The notes: generated by a model from the letters alone, not told the origin. Positions 34,253 through 43,759 are shown, counted from the stretch's first letter. The stretch: 64,000 nt of DNA from Caloramator mitchellensis (GCF_001440545.1 NZ_LKHP01000003.1:186001-250000); one strand, 5' to 3'. Numbers and translations are program-made.

Positions 34253-34912
34253 ATGGGAAGAGAGGATATAACTGTTCTAAAAAATGTAGAGGTATCTTTT
34301 GAAGAGAAAAAGTCTATTTTTATATGCAATATAAGTAGAATACGAAATGAAGAAGAAGCGATGAAATTCATAAATGAAATAAAAGAAAAGTATAAAGACG
34401 CAACGCATAATGTTTTTGCTTACATAACCAACAATGGCATTTCGATGAGGTATTCTGACGACGGCGAACCACAAGGAACAGCAGGACCTCCAGTTCTTGA
34501 AGTTTTGAAAAGAGAGGGGCTTAATGATGTTGCGGTAGTTGTAACCCGCTATTTTGGGGGGACTTTATTAGGCGCTGGAGGGCTTGTAAGGGCATATAGT
34601 GCATCGTGTAAGCAGGGAGTAGATGCTGCAGGAAAAGTAAAAAGAAAGCCAGCAATATTGTTTTCGATGAATATTGAATATGATAAATACGGAAAAATAA
34701 ACCATTATCTTCAGCATAAAAACGTTAAAATCATTTCAATTGAATATGCAGAAAATATAGTGATTAGAGTTGTTTCTTTATTGGAGGATTTTGACTCTAT
34801 ACATTCGGATATTATTGAAATATTGAATGGAAATGATATAATAAATTTCAAGGATGAATGTGTTGTATTCGTGGATGAATGCAACAAAATCATGGAGGTG
34901 CAAAACAAATGA
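34253..34912 (+). CDS. yigZ: YigZ/IMPACT family protein
   Basis: A 219-residue protein of the UPF0029 family. Conserved blocks are ATHNVFAYI, SDDGEPQGTAGPPVLEVL and VTRYFGGTLLGAGGLVRAYS. The C-terminal part is the second, ferredoxin-like domain. Related to eukaryotic IMPACT; the bacterial role is not settled. The stop overlaps the next gene's ATG (ATGA), indicating coupled translation with the CoA-binding protein. Confidence 0.9.
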   Translation: MGREDITVLKNVEVSFEEKKSIFICNISRIRNEEEAMKFINEIKEKYKDATHNVFAYITNNGISMRYSDDGEPQGTAGPPVLEVLKREGLNDVAVVVTRYFGGTLLGAGGLVRAYSASCKQGVDAAGKVKRKPAILFSMNIEYDKYGKINHYLQHKNVKIISIEYAENIVIRVVSLLEDFDSIHSDIIEILNGNDIINFKDECVVFVDECNKIMEVQNK

Positions 34913-35283
34913 ATATCAACGAGTTTAAACAAAAAAAGGTATGGGCAGTTGTTGGGAGCGTATCCAATAAGGAAAAGTTTGCTTATAAAATCTATAACTT
35001 TTTAAAGATGAAGGGTTATAAGGTTTATGCTGTTGACCCAAAGGGCTTGGATGTTGATGGAGAAAAATCATATACCTCGCTATTAGAACTTCCAGAAGTT
35101 CCAGAAGCAGTAGATATGGTTATTAACCCAGTCAGAGGTGTAGAATATGTTGAACAGGCCAAACAGCTTGATGTAAAATACATATGGTTCCAACCTGGAG
35201 CAGAAAACCTGGAAATTGTTGAAAAAGCAAAAGGCCTTGGTATGGAAGTTGTATATGACCATTGTGTTATGAAGGAATTCTAA
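34909..35283 (+). CDS. CoA-binding domain protein (YccU type)
   Basis: A 124-residue single Rossmann-type CoA-binding domain: KVWAVVGSVSNKEKFAYKIY, GYKVYAVDPKG, and the C-terminal VYDHCVMKE typical of this family. Usually cytosolic with no known reaction. I chose ATG 34909 because GGAGGTG lies nine bases before it and it overlaps the upstream stop. Confidence 0.9.
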   Translation: MNINEFKQKKVWAVVGSVSNKEKFAYKIYNFLKMKGYKVYAVDPKGLDVDGEKSYTSLLELPEVPEAVDMVINPVRGVEYVEQAKQLDVKYIWFQPGAENLEIVEKAKGLGMEVVYDHCVMKEF

Positions 35284-35291
35284 TATATTAA

Positions 35292-35346
35292 AAAATCCCA
35301 TGAGTGATTCACTTTTTAAATCTCTCATGGGATTTTAGTTTCATCT
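35292..35346. terminator. Terminator overlapping convergent gene end
   Basis: AAAATCCCATGAG (35292-35304) pairs with CTCATGGGATTTT (35334-35346). It lies between the CoA-binding gene and the minus-strand TauE genes and contains the latter's stop. Confidence 0.7.
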
Positions 35347-35726
35347 TTGCATAAAGAATTCTTTTTATTTTTTTTAGAAATAATACTACAATATATTTCA
35401 TATGCTCCCATTAAAAATAAAAATATTCCAAAGAGCTTTCTTAATAGGTTTGAATTGATGAAAATTGCTATGAATGAACCTATAATAGAGCCTATAATTC
35501 CAAATATTATCAATATAGATAAAGATTCCTTCTCGATATTCCCCTGTTTAATATGAGAGTAAAGAGCGATTATTCCTGTGGGAACAAAAATCAAAAGGTT
35601 GACACTTTGTGCTATTTGTTGTTTCACATTCAAGAAAATAATTAACCCTGGTATTAGAATTGTTCCACCTCCAATCCCCATACCGCTTATAATCCCTGAT
35701 ATAAGGCTTATCAAATATATTATCAT
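35325..35726 (-). CDS. TauE/SafE-type permease, half-size protein 2
   Basis: A 133-residue membrane protein with about four helices and the family stretch SGMGIGGGTILIPGLIIFL near the N-terminus. TauE/SafE proteins (sulfite/sulfonate or organic anion export) usually have about 250 residues made of two such halves. Here the halves are separate, overlapping genes, and this is the downstream one. Both probably act together as a heterodimer. The ATG overlaps the upstream gene's stop. Confidence 0.85.
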   Translation of the reverse strand: MIIYLISLISGIISGMGIGGGTILIPGLIIFLNVKQQIAQSVNLLIFVPTGIIALYSHIKQGNIEKESLSILIIFGIIGSIIGSFIAIFINSNLLRKLFGIFLFLMGAYEIYCSIISKKNKKNSLCKDETKIP

Positions 35727-36082
35727 TTAAAGAACACCATCCTTATCGCTGCTGCAATCATAAAAATTCCAAATATTAATTTTAATGTCCCGTCGGTAAA
35801 TTTATTTAAAATTTTTGAGCCTATATAGCCTCCAATCATATTTGCTATTACAACTTTTAATGTCAAATTCCAATCGACATAACCTTTATTTACATACAAT
35901 AATGAACTGATTATAGATAATGGTAGTATTACAGCTATTGCTGTGGCATGGGCTTTATGTTGCTCGGTCTTTAAAAAATGAGTCATTGAAGGAACAAGGA
36001 CTGTTCCACCGCCTGAGCCAAAAAGACCATTAAATATGCCTGTAATAAACCCTATTAAATATAGTTTGATTTTGTCTTTCAT
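35723..36082 (-). CDS. TauE/SafE-type permease, half-size protein 1
   Basis: A 119-residue membrane protein with about four helices, and NGLFGSGGGTVLVPSMTHFLK matching the N-terminal glycine-rich repeat of TauE/SafE. It precedes and overlaps (4 bases) the second half-size gene, so the two are made together in equal amounts. The substrate is unknown; no sulfur-metabolism gene is adjacent. Confidence 0.85.
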   Translation of the reverse strand: MKDKIKLYLIGFITGIFNGLFGSGGGTVLVPSMTHFLKTEQHKAHATAIAVILPLSIISSLLYVNKGYVDWNLTLKVVIANMIGGYIGSKILNKFTDGTLKLIFGIFMIAAAIRMVFFK

Positions 36083-36196
36083 AAAATCACCTACTTCTTA
36101 GTTTTTATATATTTGTATATTTTATTCTTAAAGTGAATGTTGAAACTTGATTATAGTTGTGCTAATATCTTTAAAGAAAAGAAGGAGGCGATACAT

Positions 36197-36928
36197 ATGT
36201 TCAATGTTGAAATAGTGGCAAATGAATTAGTGGAATGGATAAAGGAAAGAGTTAAAGAAGCAGGAGCTGATGGGATTGTTTTGGGATTGAGCGGAGGAGT
36301 TGACTCAGCAGTAGTTGCTGCAGCAGCTAAAAAGGCGTTTCCCGAAAATACTCTTGGAATTATAATGCCATGCCATAGCAATCCACAGGATGAAAAGGAT
36401 GCTGTATTACTTGCTGAAAGATTGAACATAAAATACAAGAAGGTAGTCCTTGATGATGTTTATGATACATTTTTAAAGGAAGTAGGTGCAACCGGAAATG
36501 AGAACAAACTTGCACTTGCTAATATTAAGCCTAGATTAAGAATGACAACCCTTTACTATCATGCGGCACTATTTAATTATCTTGTGGCTGGAACTGGAAA
36601 CAAGAGCGAATTAACTGTAGGATATTTCACAAAGTATGGAGACAGCGGGGTTGACATACTACCGCTTGCTTCATTTGTAAAACATCAGGTATGGGAACTT
36701 GCAAGATATTTCAATGTTCCAGATGAAATAGTAAATAAAGCGCCAAGCGCAGGACTATGGGAAAACCAAACAGATGAAAATGAAATGGGTATAACATATA
36801 AGGAGCTTGATGATTATATATTAACAGGCGAAGCTACTAACAGAGTTAAGAATATAGTTGATGAACTCAATAGAAAAAGCCAGCACAAGAGAGAAATGCC
36901 GAAGATGTTTGTTCCAAAAAATATGTAA
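36197..36928 (+). CDS. nadE: NH3-dependent NAD+ synthetase
   Basis: Amidates nicotinate adenine dinucleotide to NAD+ using ammonia and ATP. The 243-residue length is that of the short, ammonia-dependent form; no glutaminase domain is present. The PP-loop SGGVDSAVV and the NKSELTVGYFTKYGDSGVDILP block are diagnostic. I chose ATG 36197 after AAGGAGGCG; the upstream ATG at 36137 gives a non-conserved extension. It is followed by yebC after 67 bases. Confidence 0.94.
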   Translation: MFNVEIVANELVEWIKERVKEAGADGIVLGLSGGVDSAVVAAAAKKAFPENTLGIIMPCHSNPQDEKDAVLLAERLNIKYKKVVLDDVYDTFLKEVGATGNENKLALANIKPRLRMTTLYYHAALFNYLVAGTGNKSELTVGYFTKYGDSGVDILPLASFVKHQVWELARYFNVPDEIVNKAPSAGLWENQTDENEMGITYKELDDYILTGEATNRVKNIVDELNRKSQHKREMPKMFVPKNM

Positions 36929-36995
36929 TAAATTTGAAAAAATCGATTTTTTATGCTAACATATATATTCGATAATCATTTAAGGGGGAATATAG

Positions 36996-37736
36996 ATGTC
37001 AGGACACTCAAAATGGGCTAATATAAAGCATAAAAAAGGAAAGCAGGACGCACTAAGAGGAAAACTATTTACAAAATTAGGCAAGGAAATTCAGGTTGCA
37101 GTTAAAGAAGGCGGACCAAACCCTGAATCAAACAACAGATTAAGGGATGTTATTGCTAAAGCAAAGTCAAACAACATGCCTATGGATAATATTGAAAGAG
37201 CTATTAAAAGAGCAAGCGGTGAACTTGGAGCTGTAAATTACGAAGAAATAATTTATGAAGGTTATGGACCAAATGGTATTGCAGTTATAGTTCAAGCGCT
37301 AACTGATAATAGAAATAGAACTGCTGGTGATGTCAGACATATTTTTGAAAAACACGGCGGAAACTTAGGTTCAACCGGCTGCGTTTCATATTTGTTTGAA
37401 AAGAAGGGACTTATTATAGTAGAAAAGGACGACAGTATAGACGAAGATACTATTATGATGATGGCGCTGGATGCAGGTGCTGAGGATTTTACTGCTGAAG
37501 AGGATTCATATGAAATAACTACTTCTCCAGAAGATTTTTCACAGGTCAGAGAAGCATTGGAAAGCAATGGTATTACACTTGCACAGGCAGAAGTATCGAT
37601 GATTCCAAGCACATACGTTGCGCTTGATGATGAAACGGCTGAAAAATTTGAAAAGCTTCTTGATAAGCTTGAAGATAACGACGATGTGCAAAACATTTGG
37701 CATAATGCTGAATTCCCAGAAGGATGGGGAGAATAG
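36996..37736 (+). CDS. yebC: YebC/PmpR (TACO1) family protein
   Basis: A 246-residue protein starting with the signature [18 protein letters not shown] and containing [22 protein letters not shown] and the FPEGWGE end. Long regarded as a DNA-binding regulator; recent work on relatives points to relief of ribosome stalling at prolines. AAGGGGG precedes the ATG. It is commonly found near ruvC in bacteria; here ruvC lies about 5 kb downstream. Confidence 0.96.
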   Translation: MSGHSKWANIKHKKGKQDALRGKLFTKLGKEIQVAVKEGGPNPESNNRLRDVIAKAKSNNMPMDNIERAIKRASGELGAVNYEEIIYEGYGPNGIAVIVQALTDNRNRTAGDVRHIFEKHGGNLGSTGCVSYLFEKKGLIIVEKDDSIDEDTIMMMALDAGAEDFTAEEDSYEITTSPEDFSQVREALESNGITLAQAEVSMIPSTYVALDDETAEKFEKLLDKLEDNDDVQNIWHNAEFPEGWGE

Positions 37737-37753
37737 TTAATTGAATTAAAAAG

Positions 37754-37813
37754 CCCCATGTAGTGATTTCACTTATTTAACGCCTTTGGAGCGTTTTGAA
37801 ATCACACATGGGG
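37754..37813. terminator. Long terminator hairpin
   Basis: CCCCATGTAGTGATTTCA (37754-37771) pairs with TGAAATCACACATGGGG (37797-37813) with one bulged A, between convergent genes. A smaller hairpin is in the loop. Confidence 0.75.
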
Positions 37814-37835
37814 TTAAATTTATTTTGAAACAGCC

Positions 37836-38972
37836 CTAGCGCATATTATTAACTACCTCTGTTGCAGCTTCTAATTCATCGAATGTTTTAGTTATATATT
37901 TAATATTATCTGCACCTATTTTATTTTTATATTTTTCTATCCCTTCTGCTGTAATCACTTTGTGCATTGTTTTGCCTGATTCCTTGTATCGCAGTCTATA
38001 TATAGGAATCATTTCAAAGTTCTTAATTTCAACCGTTTTGTCTTTTTTAGAAAGTTCCAATCTTGCTATTAAACCTATATCTGTATATTTATCATTTTGG
38101 TTGGATATAAAATTGCCAAGTGAATAATTTATTATTACGCCTCTTCCATCTTTAGTCTTGTAATACTCACTTTTTCTTGCAACATGAGGATGATTTCCAA
38201 CGATGTAATCCGCCCCTAAATCAGCGATTTTTCTATAAAGGGTAATCTGGTTTTTTTCTACTTCCCTTAAATACTCAGTTCCGTGGTGCATGTATACTAT
38301 GCAAAAATCAACCTGACCCTTCAATCTTGTTATATCAGATTTTATTTTTTCTATATCTATCATATTCACATAACCCAAACCGCTTTTTTGAAAATTTATA
38401 AATTGCGTGTAGGCTAAAAATCCAACTTTAATTCCATTTACTTCATAAATAGCTGTTCTTGTTTCCGAATTTTTGCCGGCGCCTATAACTTTTAATCCTT
38501 TTTTGTTGAAATTATATATAGTTCCTTTTAATCCCTCAAGTCCTGTATCAAGGCTGTGGTTGTTTGCAAGAACTACACCGTCAAATCCAGCCCATTTAAG
38601 GGCATCGACTGCTTCAATTGGATAATTAAATTTAGGATATCCAGAAGGTTTTAATTTTGTATTAATATTGCCCTCAAGATTAAACACAGAAATATTAGCA
38701 TCTGATATTAAATACTTTATATCCTCAAAGGAGGGCTTAAAATCATACCCATTTTTTGTTCTGGCATATGTTAATTGAGGTTTATGAAAAATAACATCCC
38801 CGGCCATGACTATTTTAACTGTCTTTTCTTGTTCTATAATCGACTGATTTTGGTTATTCTGCAAATCTGAATTTTTTTCATCAGCATTTGGTTTTTGATT
38901 TATACAAGCAGTAAATAATAAGACGATTAATAATATGATAGCGAAAAAATTTTTCTTTTGGTAATTTAACAT
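37836..38972 (-). CDS. CapA family lipoprotein (metallophosphatase fold)
   Basis: A 378-residue protein with a lipoprotein signal (basic start, hydrophobic core, LLFTAC with Cys23) and a disordered Asn/Gln linker. The CapA domain includes KIVMAGDVIFHKPQL, FNLEGNIN, LANNHSLDTG and VGNHPHVARK, the metal-site motifs. In Bacillus, CapA takes part in poly-gamma-glutamate export and anchoring; no capB/capC is near, so its role here is probably another envelope function. Confidence 0.88.
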   Translation of the reverse strand: MLNYQKKNFFAIILLIVLLFTACINQKPNADEKNSDLQNNQNQSIIEQEKTVKIVMAGDVIFHKPQLTYARTKNGYDFKPSFEDIKYLISDANISVFNLEGNINTKLKPSGYPKFNYPIEAVDALKWAGFDGVVLANNHSLDTGLEGLKGTIYNFNKKGLKVIGAGKNSETRTAIYEVNGIKVGFLAYTQFINFQKSGLGYVNMIDIEKIKSDITRLKGQVDFCIVYMHHGTEYLREVEKNQITLYRKIADLGADYIVGNHPHVARKSEYYKTKDGRGVIINYSLGNFISNQNDKYTDIGLIARLELSKKDKTVEIKNFEMIPIYRLRYKESGKTMHKVITAEGIEKYKNKIGADNIKYITKTFDELEAATEVVNNMR

Positions 38973-39205
38973 CTTTTTAACCTCACTTACTATAATAATA
39001 GCCCATGCTAAAATTATACATGTAAATCAAATGTTTGTTAACATATAAATGATGGGAAATAATATATAACTGCAAAAGGCAGCTGCTCTAAAATAGTTTA
39101 TCTATCAAAATATTATCCATAATTTACATATAGTTTTTTGCCGAAGACTATTATATACTATTTATTAAGTAATTTTAATAATAAGATGATTTGGAGGTTG
39201 ATGAA

Positions 39206-39721
39206 GTGCACTGCGATGAAAAAGACAATATTGAAATGAACGTGGATAGTAATATTGAAACAGAAGAAAACTTTCAAAATGAAATCATGACTAGATATCA
39301 AAATAAAATGAATATCGAACAAAGTTTTAACAGTGGTGTTAATTGGTTTTATTGGATTGCTGCGTTATCGTTTTTTAATTCAATTGCATTTATCGCTGGA
39401 TACAATTGGAGTTTTATTTTTGGACTAGGAATAACTCAATTAATTGATTACATTTTGTATGAAATGTTTGGTAAAATTAGTTTTATCGCAATTATTCTTG
39501 ATTTGATTACTGCAGGAATGTTCATAATCGTAGGTTATTTTGCTAAACGTTATAGGAAAAACTGGATTATTGTAATTGGATTGATTTTATACACGTTAGA
39601 TGCCTTTATATTTATTTTTGTTGCTGATTGGTTGTCTGTTGCTTTTCATGCATGGGCTATCTATGGTATTTTTAAAGCCATAAGCGCTAACAGAAAATTA
39701 TCTGAAATTGAAAGGGCTTAA
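39206..39721 (+). CDS. Membrane protein of unknown function
   Basis: A 171-residue protein with an acidic N-terminus (to about residue 30) and four hydrophobic helices. It has WFYWIAALSFFNSIAF early and KRYRKNWIIVIGLILYTLDAF later. I chose the GTG at 39206, eight bases after GGAGG; a TTG at 39191 would contain the ribosome site. No family recognised. Its stop overlaps the stop of the convergent DUF188 gene. Confidence 0.8.
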   Translation: MHCDEKDNIEMNVDSNIETEENFQNEIMTRYQNKMNIEQSFNSGVNWFYWIAALSFFNSIAFIAGYNWSFIFGLGITQLIDYILYEMFGKISFIAIILDLITAGMFIIVGYFAKRYRKNWIIVIGLILYTLDAFIFIFVADWLSVAFHAWAIYGIFKAISANRKLSEIERA

Positions 39722-40164
39722 TGCCCTTTTTTAATTTGAATAATCAGATTTTCAAAATTTCTTTTAAAATTCAAATCATTGTTCTTATTTCTTTTTTTTA
39801 TGTTGGAAACTTTTCCGCCAGTGCTTCTTATTTTTGCTGATATGTATCGCTGCATCAAGAGCGAGTCAATATTATCCTTATCAAATATAAGTCCGTTATA
39901 ATTTATAGCATAGGCAGATTTAGAAATTGCCATTGCGGCAACACCATAATCCTGAGTTACAACTATATCTTCAGCATTGACATTGTTTATAAGAGCAAAG
40001 TCCACGGAATCCTTGCCCTTATCCACCGTAATTATAATGCAGTTGTCATCATCCAATAAATGGCTTGTATCTGTGAACATAATAACCTCAACATCGTGCT
40101 CTTTTGCAGTTTCTATTATTATATCCTTAACCGGACAAGCATCCGCATCAACCAATATCTTCAT
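39718..40164 (-). CDS. YaiI/YqxD family (DUF188) protein
   Basis: A 148-residue cytosolic protein with the family opening KILVDADACPVKDII, the ITVDKGKDSVDFAL block, and a C-terminal basic tail. Related to NYN/PIN-like nucleases in fold, but the activity is unproven. I chose the ATG at 40164 (plus-strand coordinate) because GGAGGATAT precedes it. Convergent stop codons overlap by sharing TTA/TAA. Confidence 0.92.
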   Translation of the reverse strand: MKILVDADACPVKDIIIETAKEHDVEVIMFTDTSHLLDDDNCIIITVDKGKDSVDFALINNVNAEDIVVTQDYGVAAMAISKSAYAINYNGLIFDKDNIDSLLMQRYISAKIRSTGGKVSNIKKRNKNNDLNFKRNFENLIIQIKKGH

Positions 40165-40291
40165 AATATCCTCCAAAACAATTGATTTGCAAATGAAATT
40201 AATATTTGCTAGAATAAAAAGGAAATTTTTAGTTCTTTATTACATTTTATGAATCTGATAAAGAATAAATTCTATTGGGGTGGTGACCAAC

Positions 40292-41446
40292 TTGAAATTG
40301 CTTCAAATATTTTTAATTATCTTAGTATTATCTTTTTACGGCTTGATTTCGTATTTTATAGGTTTAAGAGGGTATAAAGCCTTTAAGATAATGCCATTTT
40401 TTAACCCAAAAGTTTACTGGATTTTATTTGCAATAGTAGTAGTTTCAATATTTATTGTTAGAATACTTGAAAACCATGCAGAAGGCAGACTATACAATCT
40501 TATTGAAGTAATTTCTTTTTATTGGATGGCTACCATTGTTTATGCTTTGCTTATTTTATTATTATACGATATTATAGGGTTGTTGTTAAGGATTGGTTTT
40601 GCTAATGCTCATTCCTATTGGATTAAACCGGAGTTTACTGTTTTCAGAGCAATTGCAGCTATTATTTTGATATTGGGTCTTTTTATTTATGGGAACATTA
40701 ATTCGAAAAATATAAAGGTTGTTGAATATAATTTAAATATAAATAAAAAGGTTGAAGGAATCAATAAATTAACGATAGTTATGGCTTCGGATTTTCACCT
40801 TGGTAATATTATAAACGATAAAAGATTGAAACACTTTGTTGAAACTGCTAATGGATTAAAACCGGATATCGTTCTATTAGCCGGCGATATAATTGATGAA
40901 AATCCAAAGGTTTATGATAAATTAAACATGAAAAATATATTTAATAGATTAAATACAGAATATGGAGTTTACGCATGCCTTGGCAATCACGAATATTTTA
41001 GAGGTAATACAGACGATATAGTAAAAAGTTTAGTTGATGGTAACATAAAGGTTTTAAGGGATGAAGTTGTTTCAATAGAAGACAAATTTTATATAGTTGG
41101 TCGTGAGGACAAGACATACGACAGATTGGTTGGAAAAAGGAAAAGCATCGAGCAACTTGTTGATAAATTAGATAAGTCAAAGCCCATAATTTTATTAGAC
41201 CATCAGCCTATAGATATTGAAAATGCTATTAAGTCTGGAGTGGACATTGAAGTTTCTGGGCATACGCATAAAGGTCAATTTTTTCCGATAGATTTATTTA
41301 CAAAGAGATTGTTTGTAAAGGATTATGGACATTACACAAAAGGAAATTATAATTTATTCGTATCCTCAGGATACGGAACATGGGGACCGCCTATTAGAAT
41401 TGGAAACAGCCCGGAGATTGTTTTAATCAGAGTATTTTTTAAATAA
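40292..41446 (+). CDS. Membrane-bound metallophosphoesterase
   Basis: About 384 residues. Four N-terminal membrane helices (to about residue 145) precede a calcineurin-like phosphoesterase domain with SDFHLGN, LAGDIID, LGNHEY and SGHTHKGQ, all five metal-binding blocks. Similar to the YkuE-like group, and the catalytic part follows the membrane region. The TTG at 40292 is six bases after GGGGTGGTG; GTG 40280/40283 are alternatives lying inside that site. Substrate unknown. Confidence 0.85.
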   Translation: MKLLQIFLIILVLSFYGLISYFIGLRGYKAFKIMPFFNPKVYWILFAIVVVSIFIVRILENHAEGRLYNLIEVISFYWMATIVYALLILLLYDIIGLLLRIGFANAHSYWIKPEFTVFRAIAAIILILGLFIYGNINSKNIKVVEYNLNINKKVEGINKLTIVMASDFHLGNIINDKRLKHFVETANGLKPDIVLLAGDIIDENPKVYDKLNMKNIFNRLNTEYGVYACLGNHEYFRGNTDDIVKSLVDGNIKVLRDEVVSIEDKFYIVGREDKTYDRLVGKRKSIEQLVDKLDKSKPIILLDHQPIDIENAIKSGVDIEVSGHTHKGQFFPIDLFTKRLFVKDYGHYTKGNYNLFVSSGYGTWGPPIRIGNSPEIVLIRVFFK

Positions 41447-41457
41447 ATGTATAAAAG

Positions 41458-41502
41458 CCACCTCATGTCGAAAAATATAAATAAAACATTTAAAAGAGGT
41501 GG
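41458..41502 (+). promoter_or_regulatory. Hairpin that can hide the next gene's ribosome site
   Basis: CCACCTC (41458-41464) is complementary to GAGGTGG (41496-41502), the ribosome site of the following gene. It could act as a translational switch or simply be chance in a short gap. Confidence 0.4.
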
Positions 41503-41507
41503 TTTGA

Positions 41508-41957
41508 ATGAATAATGTTTTATCAAGAGAAGAGTTGCAGAATTCAGTTAAAAATTTCTTAAAGGAACATATACAAGGCTCTCTTGCAACAGTTTTAGAT
41601 GGTGTTCCAAGGTCGAGTCCAGTTTTGTATTTTTTTAGCGATGATTTTAACATTTATATAGTTTCTGCTGGTGGAGAAAAATTCAAAGCTATTGAAAAAA
41701 ACAACAATGTTTGCCTATTAGTTAATACTGAATACTTAGACTTCAGGAGAATAAAGGGAGTGCAAATATTCGGGAAGGCACAGATTGGCGAAGTAAATTC
41801 AAACCTATATGAAGAGGGTAAAAGAGTAATTGAAAACAATAATTTTAAACTAAGAGGGGACGAAAAGATAATAAAGATAGTTCCTGATGAAATAATTTAT
41901 TTGGACTCTACAAAAACTGGAGACCGAACCAAACAAATTTTAAAGATGAATGAATAA
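41508..41957 (+). CDS. Pyridoxamine 5'-phosphate oxidase-like FMN-binding protein
   Basis: A 149-residue split-barrel flavin-binding protein. It shows GSLATVLDGVPRSSPVLYFF, VNTEYLDFRRIKGVQIFGKAQIG and a short C-terminal helix. Members bind FMN, F420 or haem and reduce diverse small molecules; being a stand-alone short form it is unlikely to be true PdxH. RBS GAGGTGG may be sequestered by the upstream hairpin. Confidence 0.85.
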   Translation: MNNVLSREELQNSVKNFLKEHIQGSLATVLDGVPRSSPVLYFFSDDFNIYIVSAGGEKFKAIEKNNNVCLLVNTEYLDFRRIKGVQIFGKAQIGEVNSNLYEEGKRVIENNNFKLRGDEKIIKIVPDEIIYLDSTKTGDRTKQILKMNE

Positions 41958-42003
41958 TAATTTCTAATTATGGTAATACTATCCTCATGAGAGGAGGATA
42001 GAT

Positions 42004-42582
42004 ATGATAGCAAAGAGAATTGGACTAGTTTTTGCACTTGCATTATCTCTTACAGCAAGTTTTATCGCAGGATATTTTACTACAAAAAGGTATGTTGAAA
42101 ATAACGCAAACGCTAAAAATCAAATAGAGAATGAAATTGCTGAAAACACTGTAAAATTACCAGACCTTGATGTTATAGGACCATCTACTGAAATAGTATT
42201 TAGGGAACGATATACTATAGGTGTTGAATACAACCGAGACGTAGTAGAAAAGGCTTCTTCAGAAGTTGTAGGAATGAAAAGAGAAGAGGCTGCTGAATAT
42301 TTTAAACTTAAGGGATATTCTATAGTTGACTTTGATAACAGAAGAGTTTTGGTTGTAAAAGACATTCAGGATAAATGGCCGGTAGGGTGTTATGTTGTAA
42401 AGGAACAGGATGGATATATTGCGATATTTGAGGTTAATAGTAATGGAGAGCTCAAACTATACAGGCTGACTGAATTAAAGATATCTGATATTCCTGATAC
42501 TGACAAAGAAGAGGTAATTAAGGGTAAGGTTTATGAAACGATTGAAGATGCTCTTGAGCTTATAGAAGAATATACATCATAA
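42004..42582 (+). CDS. bofC: BofC-like sporulation protein
   Basis: A 192-residue protein with an N-terminal membrane segment (about 7-25) and an extracytoplasmic domain. The C-terminal part (about 75-190) matches the BofC C-terminal domain, with EAAEYFKLKGYSIVDFDNRRVLVVKDI. In Bacillus, BofC is exported from the forespore and delays pro-sigma-K processing through SpoIVB, and the gene is beside ruvA. Here it precedes ruvC, which supports the call. AGAGGAGG precedes the ATG. Confidence 0.85.
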   Translation: MIAKRIGLVFALALSLTASFIAGYFTTKRYVENNANAKNQIENEIAENTVKLPDLDVIGPSTEIVFRERYTIGVEYNRDVVEKASSEVVGMKREEAAEYFKLKGYSIVDFDNRRVLVVKDIQDKWPVGCYVVKEQDGYIAIFEVNSNGELKLYRLTELKISDIPDTDKEEVIKGKVYETIEDALELIEEYTS

Positions 42583-42613
42583 GTCCATGCTTATGCTTGC
42601 ATGGACTTTTTTA
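42581..42613 (+). terminator. Terminator between bofC and ruvC
   Basis: AAGTCCATGC pairs with GCATGGACTT, followed by a T-run. Confidence 0.88.
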
Positions 42614-42652
42614 TTAATATAAAATATGATTATGCGATAGGAAGGTGAAAAT

Positions 42653-43147
42653 ATGAGGATAATTGGAATAGACCCAGGAATTGCGATTGTTGGAGTTGGA
42701 ATAATAGAATACACCAACAACAAGTTCAAGGTGATAGATTATTTTGCAATCACTACAACCCCTAAAAACACTATGCCTGAAAGATTAGAGATAATATATA
42801 ATAGGCTTGATGAAATACTTAGATTATATAATCCCGATGCCGTTGCATTTGAAGAACTTTTTTTCAACATGAATGCCAAGACTGCACTTACTGTAGGACA
42901 AGCAAGGGGGGCATGTGTTTTATGTGCACAAAAAAGAAAATTAAATATATTTGAATATACTCCGCTTCAGGTTAAGCAGGCAGTTGTTGGCTACGGAAGA
43001 GCTGATAAAAAACAAATGCAGCAGATGGTTAAGGTTTTATTAAATTTAAATGAAATTCCAAAGCCTGATGATGTGGCAGATGCGCTTGGAATAGCAATTT
43101 GTCATGCCCATTCGAGCAATTTTAAAGATATGTTTAGAATAAAGTGA
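42653..43147 (+). CDS. ruvC: Holliday junction resolvase RuvC
   Basis: Cleaves Holliday junctions after RuvAB branch migration. 164 residues with the RNase H-fold acidic residues in [21 protein letters not shown], and [21 protein letters not shown] precedes the ATG. The genes ruvC, ruvA and ruvB follow with gaps of 9 bases each, in one operon with queA and tgt. Confidence 0.96.
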   Translation: MRIIGIDPGIAIVGVGIIEYTNNKFKVIDYFAITTTPKNTMPERLEIIYNRLDEILRLYNPDAVAFEELFFNMNAKTALTVGQARGACVLCAQKRKLNIFEYTPLQVKQAVVGYGRADKKQMQQMVKVLLNLNEIPKPDDVADALGIAICHAHSSNFKDMFRIK

Positions 43148-43156
43148 GGTAGTATT

Positions 43157-43750
43157 ATGTTTGCGTATATTAAAGGTGAATTAAGCTATTTAATGGATGA
43201 TTATGTAGTTGTCGATAATAATGGGATAGGATATTTAATTTTTATGCCTTCTACAGATATTGATAAATTAAAGGGAAAAAAAGATGTTATTGTTTACACT
43301 CATTATCATGTAAGGGAGGATTTGATTGCTCTTTATGGATTTTGCGATAAGGAGTCGTTAAACATTTTTAAAATGCTTATTAATATTTCAGGCGTTGGAC
43401 CTAAGGCAGCGCTTTCAATCTTATCGGTTGTTAGCCCACAAAATTTTATTCTTGCGGTTATAACAAATGACGATAAGACTTTGTCAAAGGCTCAAGGGAT
43501 AGGCAAAAAATTAGCACAGAGAATAATTCTTGAGCTTAAGGACAAGTTCAAGGATTATGATTTGAGCAGTGAGGCAAAGGAATTAGATGATGTTATTATT
43601 GAAAAGGATGGAACAAAGGAAGCAGTTGCAGCCCTTGTGTCATTAGGATATACTAAACAGGAAGCGATTCACGCTATAAAAGGCCTTGACACATCTATGA
43701 AGGTTGAGGATATAATTAAGATTGCCCTGAAACATCTTATGAAGGGTTAG
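43157..43750 (+). CDS. ruvA: Holliday junction branch migration protein RuvA
   Basis: Tetrameric junction-binding subunit, 197 residues. An OB-fold N-terminus (MFAYIKGELSYLMDDYVVV), two helix-hairpin-helix motifs (ISGVGPKAALSIL and AQGIGKKLAQRIILELKDK) and the C-terminal RuvB-contact domain (TKEAVAALVSLGYTKQEA) are all present. Third gene after bofC; between ruvC and ruvB. Confidence 0.97.
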   Translation: MFAYIKGELSYLMDDYVVVDNNGIGYLIFMPSTDIDKLKGKKDVIVYTHYHVREDLIALYGFCDKESLNIFKMLINISGVGPKAALSILSVVSPQNFILAVITNDDKTLSKAQGIGKKLAQRIILELKDKFKDYDLSSEAKELDDVIIEKDGTKEAVAALVSLGYTKQEAIHAIKGLDTSMKVEDIIKIALKHLMKG

Positions 43751-43759
43751 GTGTAATAT

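Noticed and set aside
37292-37759. 155-codon frame opposite yebC
   Set aside because: It is serine-rich shadow translation of a highly conserved gene, with no ribosome site.
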